Below, piece after piece: positions 1-5,925 of a stretch of DNA of 18,301 nt. Position 1 is the first letter of the stretch; each line of letters starts with the position of its first letter. The notes under the pieces were generated by a model. It was given only the letters and a program-made list of their open reading frames with translations. It searched no databases and was not told the origin of the DNA. Location: positions 1 through 18,301 of the forward strand of contig NZ_DASZGI010000318.1 in assembly GCF_035938995.1 (NCBI RefSeq). The letters run 5' to 3'. This DNA is from DASZGI01 sp035938995. GTDB lineage: Bacteria > Actinomycetota > Actinomycetes > Streptomycetales > Catenulisporaceae. The translations under genes and the position numbers were made by a program.

Positions 1-1
1 G

Positions 2-307
2 CCGACGAGTCCCGTTCGGGCGTTTCTCGGACTCCTCGGGATGACGCTGCTGAACCCGACCACGGTGATCTACTTCGGCGCGCTCGTTCTCGGTACGCAA
101 GCTGCGGCACCTCTGGATCGCTTGGCGCAGCTTTCATTCGTCGTCGCCGCCTTTGCCGCGTCGGCGAGCTGGCAACTGCTGCTGGCCGGTGGCGGCGCGC
201 TGCTCGGCGGCCTGTTGGCGGGTGCCCGCGGCAGGCTGCTGACCGCACTCGCGTCCAGCGCGGTGGTGACTTTCCTCGCCGTCAGGCTTCTTGTCGTCGC
301 CCACTGA
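2..307 (+). CDS. LysE-type amino-acid/metabolite exporter, 3' part (5' truncated)
   Basis: This is the C-terminal part of an inner-membrane exporter of the LysE/RhtB kind, which pumps out amino acids or related small molecules. The frame is open from base 2, so the true start lies outside the window; the ATG at 41 is an internal methionine. The segment reading GLLGMTLLNPTTVIYF is the conserved mid-protein signature of the family, where an Asn-Pro lies at the start of a membrane helix. At least two further hydrophobic helices follow, and the protein ends at a TGA in ...RLLVVAH. It is separated from nuoA by about 550 bases with a candidate terminator, so it is probably not part of the nuo operon. 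The substrate cannot be told from this fragment. Confidence 0.82.
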   Translation, partial: PTSPVRAFLGLLGMTLLNPTTVIYFGALVLGTQAAAPLDRLAQLSFVVAAFAASASWQLLLAGGGALLGGLLAGARGRLLTALASSAVVTFLAVRLLVVAH

Positions 308-402
308 GTTTGCCGTCCGCGGGATAAGAACGCGTATTCGACAGGACTGCGAAGCCGCCGAGGTTTGGCCGACCTTCACAAGGGTACAAGATCTTCTTTC
401 GC

Positions 403-425
403 AGCTTCTACAGGATGTAGAGGTT
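403..425 (+). terminator. Candidate intrinsic terminator hairpin after the exporter gene
   Basis: Bases 403-412 can pair with 416-425 around a GGA loop, giving a 10-bp stem that includes two G-U pairs. The core CTACA/TGTAG is perfect. It lies 96 bases after the exporter stop codon. No clear U-run follows, which is common for actinobacterial terminators but also makes the call weak. Confidence 0.35.
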
Positions 426-494
426 CTGAATCAAATCCGGTGTCCGCATCATGAGCGGCGGATGGACCGTGTCGCGCGGCTCACTCGGAGGGCT

Positions 495-508
495 GTGACA
501 GGGGTCAC
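495..508. promoter_or_regulatory. Crp/FNR-family-like box, distal
   Basis: The sequence GTGACAGGGGTCAC has the form GTGA-N6-TCAC, with arms GTGAC and GTCAC. This matches the core recognised by cAMP-receptor-type regulators such as Streptomyces Crp and corynebacterial GlxR. Its centre is 80 bases upstream of the centre of the second box. The motif is short and chance matches are possible. Confidence 0.4.
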
Positions 509-574
509 CGCTGGAGATCATCACGATATGTCCGGGTGGCATCCGGAGGGTGTCCGATAGGCCCTGACCTGCGC

Positions 575-588
575 GTGATGGAGATCAC
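575..588. promoter_or_regulatory. Crp/FNR-family-like box, proximal
   Basis: The sequence GTGATGGAGATCAC is a second GTGA-N6-TCAC site, with perfect five-base arms GTGAT and ATCAC, followed by A to give the TCACA half of the wider consensus. If the TACGTT element at 614-619 is a -10 box, the centre of this site falls near -42 to -44. That is close to the class II activator position, so activation rather than repression is plausible. Confidence 0.45.
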
Positions 589-613
589 ACAGCGCAAACC
601 CCTGTGTAAGGAC

Positions 614-619
614 TACGTT
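614..619 (+). promoter_or_regulatory. Candidate -10 element P1 of the nuo operon
   Basis: TACGTT fits the TAnnnT form of a -10 box. No good -35 hexamer lies 16-18 bases upstream, where the proximal Crp-like box sits instead, so this would be an activator-dependent promoter. The start point would be near 624-626, giving a leader of about 235 bases. Confidence 0.25.
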
Positions 620-660
620 ACCGATCAGCGAGCGGCGGAAAGGGAGACCCGTGGCGCAGA

Positions 661-670
661 TCACATGTGA
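661..670. promoter_or_regulatory. Perfect 10-bp palindrome TCACATGTGA
   Basis: This perfect palindrome lies between the two candidate nuo promoters, just upstream of the TAGGAT element at 678. Its TCAC and GTGA halves are the reverse arrangement of the Crp-like boxes. It could bind a regulator in the P2 spacer, but the function is unknown. Confidence 0.3.
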
Positions 671-677
671 CACGCCG

Positions 678-683
678 TAGGAT
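678..683 (+). promoter_or_regulatory. Candidate -10 element P2 of the nuo operon
   Basis: TAGGAT is a common -10 form in high-GC actinobacteria. The -35 region around 655-660 is poor. A start near 690 would place the Rex operator at about +36 to +53, where it could block elongation or early clearance. This is an inference from spacing only. Confidence 0.3.
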
Positions 684-724
684 TACCCTGACGTCGCACA
701 GCAGCGGCCGGATTGGCGTCCGGC

Positions 725-742
725 TTGTGAATCGCTTCACGA
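725..742. promoter_or_regulatory. Rex operator (NADH/NAD+-sensing repressor site)
   Basis: TTGTGAATCGCTTCACGA matches the 18-base Rex operator TTGTGAA-N4-TTCACAA at 13 of the 14 defined positions; only the penultimate base differs. The core GTGAA-TCGC-TTCAC is a perfect inverted repeat. Rex binds such sites when NADH is low relative to NAD+ and releases them when NADH is high, and nuo operons are known Rex targets in Streptomyces. The position, 118 bases before the nuoA start and downstream of the candidate promoters, supports control of the whole nuo operon. No rex gene is in the window. Confidence 0.75.
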
Positions 743-759
743 GGTCCGGTCACCGGACC
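743..759 (+). repeat. 8-1-8 palindrome / leader hairpin next to the Rex site
   Basis: GGTCCGGT-C-ACCGGACC is a perfect inverted repeat around a single central base, starting directly after the Rex operator. As RNA it would fold into a 7-bp GC-rich stem with a TCA loop. It may be a second operator or a leader hairpin. Confidence 0.5.
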
Positions 760-803
760 ACCGCGAAGCGGGTCGCACGGCGTCGAACCGAAAAGCAGCG
801 CCA

Positions 804-827
804 CCCGCCGGCGACGACGCCGACGGG
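804..827 (+). repeat. Strong GC hairpin in the nuoA leader
   Basis: Bases 804-813 pair with 818-827 around an ACGA tetraloop: four pairs, one C-A mismatch, then five pairs. It ends 16 bases before the nuoA Shine-Dalgarno sequence, so in the transcript it would sit immediately upstream of the ribosome landing site. It could stabilise the mRNA end or modulate initiation. Confidence 0.45.
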
Positions 828-859
828 CCACGACTAGCGGCGGAAAGGTGGCGGCGCGT

Positions 860-1219
860 ATGGACAGCTACGTGCCGGTCCTGCTCCTGGGCCTGATCGC
901 GGCCGGGTTCGCGGTCTTCTCGGTGGTCATGGGCTCGCTCACGGGCCCGAAGCGCTACAACCGGGCCAAATACGACGCGTACGAGTGCGGCATCGAGCCG
1001 TCCCCGCAGCCGATCAGCGGCGCCCGCTTCCCGGTGAAGTACTACCTCGTGGCGATGCTCTTCATCGTCTTCGACATCGAGATCGTCTTTCTGTATCCGT
1101 GGGCCGTCGCCTTCGACGCGCTCGGCTGGTTCGGTCTGGCCGAGATGGTCCTGTTCGTGCTCACCGTCCTGGTCGCGTACGCCTACGTGTGGCGGCGCGG
1201 CGGGCTCGAGTGGGACTGA
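860..1219 (+). CDS. nuoA: NADH-quinone oxidoreductase subunit A
   Basis: NuoA (119 aa) is a small membrane subunit at the junction of the peripheral and membrane arms of complex I. Three hydrophobic helices are visible, near residues 5-25, 62-82 and 93-112. The loop carries YECGIEP (Cys43, equivalent to the quinone-state-sensitive Cys39 loop of ND3). Helix 2 has the conserved acidic pair in FDIEIVFLYPW (Asp72, Glu74). I chose the ATG at 860 over the in-frame GTG at 848, because AAAGGTG at 844-850 is then a Shine-Dalgarno sequence with nine-base spacing, and because the protein then begins MDSY, like the MNAY start I remember for Streptomyces NuoA. It is the first gene of the operon and is followed by nuoB after 12 bases. 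Confidence 0.95.
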   Translation: MDSYVPVLLLGLIAAGFAVFSVVMGSLTGPKRYNRAKYDAYECGIEPSPQPISGARFPVKYYLVAMLFIVFDIEIVFLYPWAVAFDALGWFGLAEMVLFVLTVLVAYAYVWRRGGLEWD

Positions 1220-1231
1220 AAGGGTCTTGAC

Positions 1232-1786
1232 ATGGGCCTTGAGGAGAAGCTGCCCAGCGGCTTCCTGCTCTCCACGGTCGAGGGCCTGGCCGGCTACATG
1301 CGCAAGGGCTCGCTGTGGCCGGCCACGTTCGGGCTCGCCTGCTGCGCCATCGAGATGATGGCCACCGGGGCGGGCCGCTACGACCTGGCGCGGTTCGGCA
1401 TGGAGGTGTTCCGGGCCAGCCCCCGGCAGGCCGACCTGATGATCGTGGCCGGCCGGGTCAGCCAGAAGATGGCCCCGGTGCTGCGCCAGATCTACGACCA
1501 GATGCCCAACCCCAAGTGGGTGCTGTCCATGGGCGTCTGCGCCTCGTCCGGCGGCATGTTCAACAACTACGCGATCGTCCAGGGCGTCGACCACGTCGTC
1601 CCGGTGGACATCTACCTGCCCGGCTGCCCGCCGCGGCCCGAGATGCTGATGGACGCGATCCTCAAGCTGCACGCCGAGATCCAGAAGATGCCGCTCGGCG
1701 TGGACCGGGTGGCGGCGGCGAAGGCGGCCGAGGAAGCGGCCCTCAAGGCGCTGCCCACGATCGAGATGAAGGGCCTGCTGCCATGA
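1232..1786 (+). CDS. nuoB: NADH-quinone oxidoreductase subunit B
   Basis: NuoB (184 aa) holds the terminal [4Fe-4S] cluster N2, which passes electrons to quinone. The ligands are visible as the adjacent pair Cys37-Cys38 in LACCAIEMMA, Cys103 in GVCASSGGMF and Cys132 in LPGCPPRPE, the complete family pattern. The conserved core ends near residue 155, and a charged, alanine-rich tail of about 30 residues follows. AAAGGG ending at 1224 is a fair Shine-Dalgarno sequence for the ATG at 1232. The stop codon overlaps the nuoC start as ATGA. NuoB sits with NuoD, NuoH and NuoA around the quinone cavity. Confidence 0.97.
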   Translation: MGLEEKLPSGFLLSTVEGLAGYMRKGSLWPATFGLACCAIEMMATGAGRYDLARFGMEVFRASPRQADLMIVAGRVSQKMAPVLRQIYDQMPNPKWVLSMGVCASSGGMFNNYAIVQGVDHVVPVDIYLPGCPPRPEMLMDAILKLHAEIQKMPLGVDRVAAAKAAEEAALKALPTIEMKGLLP

Positions 1787-2490
1787 GCGAGATCGAGCGG
1801 CCTGAGACGCCGCAGCCGCTCGCCGTGCAGGCGGCCGAGATCATCTCCGTGCGCAAGGGGATGTTCCCCGGCGACGGCGGCGACACCTCGGGATACGGCC
1901 GCCTCACGCGCCGGGTGGAGCTCCCCGGCCAGGCGCCGCGGCCCTACGGCGGATACTTCGACGAGGTCGAGAACGAGCTGTTCGGCGCGCTGGACGAGCA
2001 GGGCCTGCCCCCGGAGTCCGCGATCGAGCGGGTCATCCTGCACGGCGGCCAGCTGACCTTCCAGGTGCGGCGCGAGCACCTGGTGCAGGTCGCACGCACC
2101 CTGCGGGACGACCCGGCGCTGCGGTTCGAGCTGTGCCTGGGGGTCTCGGGCGTGCACTTCCTGCACGAGACCGGCCGGGAACTGCACTCGCTGGCGCCGC
2201 TGATGTCGGTGACCCACAACCGGCGGATCCAGCTCGAGGTCACCTGCCCCGACGACGACCCGCACATCCCCTCGCTCTACCCGGTCTACCCGGCCGTCGA
2301 CTGGCACGAGCGGGAGACCTGGGACATGTTCGGCATCGTCTACGACGGCCACCCCGCCCTCACCAGGATCTTGATGCCGGACGACTGGCCCGGCCACCCG
2401 CAGCGCAAGGACTATCCGCTCGGCGGGATCCCGGTCGAGTTCAAGGGGGCGCAGATCCCCGCGCCGGATCAGCGGAGGTCCTACTCATGA
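1783..2490 (+). CDS. nuoC: NADH-quinone oxidoreductase subunit C (30 kDa type)
   Basis: NuoC (235 aa) is a structural subunit of the connecting module with no redox centre. The respiratory-chain 30-kDa signature is clear near residues 180-215: HERETWDMFGIVYDGHP, followed by RILMPDDWPGHPQRKDYPL. The N-terminal portion has DTSGYG and RPYGGYFDEV, and the protein ends APDQRRSYS, as I recall for Streptomyces NuoC. The start ATG overlaps the nuoB stop (ATGA), and the stop overlaps the nuoD start in the same way, so translation is probably coupled. nuoC is separate from nuoD here, unlike the fused nuoCD of E. coli. Confidence 0.96.
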   Translation: MSEIERPETPQPLAVQAAEIISVRKGMFPGDGGDTSGYGRLTRRVELPGQAPRPYGGYFDEVENELFGALDEQGLPPESAIERVILHGGQLTFQVRREHLVQVARTLRDDPALRFELCLGVSGVHFLHETGRELHSLAPLMSVTHNRRIQLEVTCPDDDPHIPSLYPVYPAVDWHERETWDMFGIVYDGHPALTRILMPDDWPGHPQRKDYPLGGIPVEFKGAQIPAPDQRRSYS

Positions 2491-3869
2491 CCATTCAGGC
2501 GGACAGGGCGGATGGCGACGTGGGCGACGTACCGGCTGACGCGCAGTACGACGATCCCTACGGCTTCGGTAGCGAGGCGACCGAGGGCAAGGTCTTCACG
2601 ATCACCGGCGGCGACTGGGACGAGATCGCCGAGTCGCTCGGCGAGGCGCCCGAAGAGCGCATCGTGGTCAACATGGGCCCGCAGCACCCCTCCACCCACG
2701 GCGTGCTGCGGCTGATCCTCGAGCTGGAGGGCGAGACCGTCACCGAGGCGCGGTGCGGCATCGGCTTCCTGCACACTGGGATCGAGAAGAGCATCGAGTT
2801 CCGCAACTGGACGCAGGGCACCACCTTCGTCACGCGGATGGACTACCTGACCCCCTTCTTCCAGGAGGTCGCCTACTGCCTGGCGGTGGAGAAGCTGCTG
2901 GGCATCGAGGAGCAGGTCCCGGACCGCGCCAGCGTCATCCGGGTGATGCTGATGGAGCTCAACCGGATCTCCTCCCACCTGGTGTGCATCGCCACCGGCG
3001 GCATGGAGATGGGCGCCCTCTCCGCGATGATCTTCGGGTTCCGCGAGCGCGAGCTGGTCCTGGACATCTTCGAGATGATCACCGGCCTGCGGATGAACCA
3101 CGCGTTCATCCGCCCCGGCGGCCTCGCCCAGGACCTGCCGCCCGGCGCGGTGGACAAGATCCGCGAGTTCCTGGCCCTGATGCCCAAGCGGATGAAGGAC
3201 ATCGCGGCCCTGTGCAACGAGAACCCGATCTTCCGCGGCCGCACCGAGGGCATCGGCTACCTCGACCTGACCGGATGCATGGCGCTCGGCATCACCGGCC
3301 CGATGCTGCGCTCCACCGGCCTGCCGCTCGACCTGCGCAAGTCCCAGCCCTACTGCGGCTACGAGAACTACGACTTCGAGGTCTGCACCTGGGACACCTG
3401 CGACGCCTACGGCCGCTACCGGCTGCGGATGGACGAGATCACCGAGTCGCTCAAGATCGTCGAGCAGTGCCTGGACAAGCTGGCGCCCGGCCCGGTCATG
3501 GTCGAGGACAAGAAGATCGCCTGGCCCGCGCAGCTCGCCCTCGGCGGCGACGGCATGGGCAACTCGCTCGACCACATCCGGCACATCATGGGCGAGTCCA
3601 TGGAGGCCCTGATCCACCACTTCAAGCTGGTGACCGAGGGCTTCAAGGTGCCGCCCGGCCAGGTCTACGTCCCGGTGGAGTCCGCCAAGGGCGAACTCGG
3701 CTGCCACGCGGTCTCCGACGGCGGCACCCGCCCCTACCGGGTGCACTTCCGGGACCCCTCGTTCAACAACCTCCAGGCCGTCGCCGTGATGTGCGAGGGC
3801 TCCATGGTCGCCGACGTGATCGTCGCGGTGGCCTCGATCGACCCCGTGATCGGAGGCGTGGACCGGTGA
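2487..3869 (+). CDS. nuoD: NADH-quinone oxidoreductase subunit D (49 kDa type)
   Basis: NuoD (460 aa) forms much of the quinone-binding chamber together with NuoB. The 49-kDa hallmarks are present: MGPQHPSTHG (residues 63-72, whose His67 and His71 lie in the beta-loop at the quinone site), GFLHTGIEK (93-101) and MDYLTPF (118-124), which likely contains the quinone-contacting tyrosine (Tyr120). It is related to the large subunit of [NiFe] hydrogenases but lacks their paired CxxC nickel motifs. The first 55 or so residues are an acidic, poorly conserved extension. The start overlaps the nuoC stop (ATGA), with GGAGG at 2474-2478 as the Shine-Dalgarno sequence. The end overlaps nuoE (GTGA). Confidence 0.97.
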   Translation: MTIQADRADGDVGDVPADAQYDDPYGFGSEATEGKVFTITGGDWDEIAESLGEAPEERIVVNMGPQHPSTHGVLRLILELEGETVTEARCGIGFLHTGIEKSIEFRNWTQGTTFVTRMDYLTPFFQEVAYCLAVEKLLGIEEQVPDRASVIRVMLMELNRISSHLVCIATGGMEMGALSAMIFGFRERELVLDIFEMITGLRMNHAFIRPGGLAQDLPPGAVDKIREFLALMPKRMKDIAALCNENPIFRGRTEGIGYLDLTGCMALGITGPMLRSTGLPLDLRKSQPYCGYENYDFEVCTWDTCDAYGRYRLRMDEITESLKIVEQCLDKLAPGPVMVEDKKIAWPAQLALGGDGMGNSLDHIRHIMGESMEALIHHFKLVTEGFKVPPGQVYVPVESAKGELGCHAVSDGGTRPYRVHFRDPSFNNLQAVAVMCEGSMVADVIVAVASIDPVIGGVDR

Positions 3870-4582
3870 CCGAGGTTCACCAGATCCAGTCCGCGGACCC
3901 GCGGACCCAGACTTCGTACGCCCACGCGCCGGAGGTGCGGGAGCGCTTGGTCAACGACGCCCAAGCGCTCATCGCGCGCTACCCGCAAAGCCGCTCCGCC
4001 CTGCTGCCCCTCCTGCACCTGGTGCAGTCGGAGGAGGGATACGTGACGGCGGACGGAATCGCCTTCTGCGCCGAGCTGCTCGGACTGTCGACCGCCGAAG
4101 TATCGGCGGTTTCGACGTTCTACACCATGTACAAGGACAAGCCGGTCGGCGACTACCACGTCGGGGTCTGTACCAACACCCTGTGCGCGGTCATGGGCGG
4201 CGACGAGATCTTCGCGACGCTTAAGGCGCACCTGGTCGTCGGCAACGACGAGCGCACCGCGGACGACCAGGGCGAGCGCAGCCTCACGCTCGAGCACATC
4301 GAGTGCAATGCGGCCTGCGACTTCGCCCCGGTGATGACGGTCAACTGGGAGTTCTTCGACAACATGACGCCGACGACGGCGGTGAAGCTGGTCGACGACC
4401 TGCTGGCCGGGCGCGAGGTGACGCCCTCCCGGGGCCCGGCGCTGTGCTCGTTCAAGCAGACCGAGCGGATCCTGGCCGGTTACGAGGACGAGCGGCCCGG
4501 CGTCGTGGACGCGGGCGGCCCGGCCGGACCGGCCAGCCTCGAGGGCCTGAAGCTGGTCCGGCAGCGGGGCGGTGCCCGATGA
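3866..4582 (+). CDS. nuoE: NADH-quinone oxidoreductase subunit E (24 kDa type)
   Basis: NuoE (238 aa) carries the [2Fe-2S] cluster N1a beside the FMN site of NuoF. It is a thioredoxin-like ferredoxin, and its four ligands are seen as C-x4-C in VCTNTLCA and C-x3-C in ECNAACDF. The start is a GTG that overlaps the nuoD stop (GTGA). A perfect GGAGG at 3852-3856 with nine-base spacing settles this start. The protein is longer than the E. coli one (about 166 aa). The excess is a C-terminal stretch from about residue 185 onward (SRGPALCSFKQTERILAGY, then a Gly/Pro-rich segment), as in other actinobacteria. It ends in an ATGA overlap with nuoF. Confidence 0.96.
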   Translation: MTEVHQIQSADPRTQTSYAHAPEVRERLVNDAQALIARYPQSRSALLPLLHLVQSEEGYVTADGIAFCAELLGLSTAEVSAVSTFYTMYKDKPVGDYHVGVCTNTLCAVMGGDEIFATLKAHLVVGNDERTADDQGERSLTLEHIECNAACDFAPVMTVNWEFFDNMTPTTAVKLVDDLLAGREVTPSRGPALCSFKQTERILAGYEDERPGVVDAGGPAGPASLEGLKLVRQRGGAR

Positions 4583-5925
4583 GCACGGACACGGCGAGCA
4601 CGGGAGCCGACAAGCTGGTGCCGGTGCTGTCCCGCTCCTGGGACGACCCGCGCTCCTACACCCTCGAGGGCTACCGCGCCCACGACGGATACCAGGCGAT
4701 CCACCGGGCCCTGGCGCTGCCCCCGGACGACGTGATCAAGATGGTCAAGGACTCCGGACTGCGCGGTCGCGGCGGCGCGGGCTTCCCCACCGGTCTGAAG
4801 TGGGGCTTCATCCCGCAGGGCGACAACAAGCCGCACTACCTGGTGGTCAACGCGGACGAGTCGGAACCGGGAACCTGCAAGGACATCCCGTTCATGATGG
4901 CCAATCCGCACGAGCTGATCGAAGGCGTGATCATCGCCTCCTACGCGATCCGCGCCAACAGGGCCTTCATCTACGTGCGCGGCGAGGTCGTGCACGTGCT
5001 GCGCCGCCTGCAGGCCGCCGTGCGCGAGGCCTACGCCGCCGGATACGTCGGCAGCAACATCCTCGGCTCGGGCTTCGACCTCGACATCGTCGTGCACGCC
5101 GGCGCGGGCGCGTACATCTGCGGCGAGGAGACGGCGCTGCTCGACTCGCTCGAGGGCTACCGCGGCCAGCCCCGGCTGCGCCCGCCCTTCCCGGCCGTCG
5201 CGGGTCTCTACGCCAGCCCCACCGTCGTGAACAACGTCGAATCGATCGCGTCGGTTCCCGCGATCGTGCGCAACGGCCCGGACTGGTTCAAGTCCCTGGG
5301 CACCGAGAAGTCCGCGGGCGTCGGCTTCTTCTCGCTCTCCGGCCACGTGACCCGGCCGGGCCAGTACGAGGCGCGGCTCGGCATCACCCTGCGCGAACTG
5401 CTCGACCTGGCCGGGGGAGTGCGCTATGGCCATCGGCTGAAGTTCTGGACCCCCGGCGGCTCGTCCACCCCGATGCTGACGGACGAGCACCTGGACGTCC
5501 CGCTCGACTTCGAGGGCGTCGGCGCGGCCGGCTCCATGCTCGGCACCCGCGCGCTGCAGATCTTCGACGAGACCGTCTGTGTCGTGCGCGCCACGCTGCG
5601 CTGGACCGAGTTCTACATGCACGAGTCCTGCGGAAAGTGCACCCCCTGCCGCGAGGGCACCTTCTGGCTCGTGCAGGTCCTGCGGGACCTGGAGAACGGC
5701 AAGGGCACCGAGGAGGACCTCGCCAAGCTCCTCGACATCTGCGACAACATCGTCGGCCGCGCCTTCTGCGCGCTCGGGGACGGTGCCGCCGCGCCGATCC
5801 AGTCCTCGATTCAGTACTTCCGCGAGGAGTACCTCGACCACCTGAGGCACGGCGGCTGTCCCTTCGACCCGGCGCACTCGACCGCGTGGGCGCCCGCATT
5901 GGCCGCGACGGGAGTGCGCGCATGA
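4579..5925 (+). CDS. nuoF: NADH-quinone oxidoreductase subunit F (NADH-binding, 51 kDa type)
   Basis: NuoF (448 aa) oxidises NADH with bound FMN and passes electrons to cluster N3. The FMN/NADH-binding glycine-rich motif GRGGAGFPTG is at residues 63-72, and GAGAYICGEETALLDSLEG is at 175-193. The [4Fe-4S] N3 ligands are Cys351, Cys354 and Cys357 in ESCGKCTPCREG, plus Cys397 in RAFCALGD. NADESEPGTCKD (91-102) is the conserved acidic segment near the flavin. The length equals that of E. coli NuoF. The start ATG overlaps the nuoE stop, and no strong Shine-Dalgarno sequence is seen (only GGGGCGG at 4566-4572), which suggests reliance on coupling. The stop overlaps nuoG. Confidence 0.97.
   Translation: MSTDTASTGADKLVPVLSRSWDDPRSYTLEGYRAHDGYQAIHRALALPPDDVIKMVKDSGLRGRGGAGFPTGLKWGFIPQGDNKPHYLVVNADESEPGTCKDIPFMMANPHELIEGVIIASYAIRANRAFIYVRGEVVHVLRRLQAAVREAYAAGYVGSNILGSGFDLDIVVHAGAGAYICGEETALLDSLEGYRGQPRLRPPFPAVAGLYASPTVVNNVESIASVPAIVRNGPDWFKSLGTEKSAGVGFFSLSGHVTRPGQYEARLGITLRELLDLAGGVRYGHRLKFWTPGGSSTPMLTDEHLDVPLDFEGVGAAGSMLGTRALQIFDETVCVVRATLRWTEFYMHESCGKCTPCREGTFWLVQVLRDLENGKGTEEDLAKLLDICDNIVGRAFCALGDGAAAPIQSSIQYFREEYLDHLRHGGCPFDPAHSTAWAPALAATGVRA

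Larger units (their letters stand above)
308..859. other. Non-coding control region upstream of nuoA
   Basis: There is no convincing gene in these 552 bases. A TTG-start reading frame at 291-560 overlaps the exporter gene, has no Shine-Dalgarno sequence and resembles no family I know. The stretch from about 360 to 440 is visibly richer in A and T than the rest of the window. The region carries several inverted repeats, listed separately: a hairpin at 403-425, Crp-like boxes at 495-508 and 575-588, a short palindrome at 661-670, a Rex operator at 725-742, a palindrome at 743-759 and a hairpin at 804-827. This density fits a long, multiply regulated promoter and leader for the nuo operon. Confidence 0.7.

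Noticed and set aside
291..560. Open frame of 89 codons in the region upstream of nuoA
   Set aside because: It has a TTG start inside the exporter gene and no Shine-Dalgarno sequence, crosses a hairpin and a Crp-like box, and has no recognisable protein family.
848..859. GTG at 848 as the nuoA start
   Set aside because: The GTG overlaps the Shine-Dalgarno sequence AAAGGTG itself, and the ATG at 860 has correct spacing and matches the usual NuoA N-terminus.
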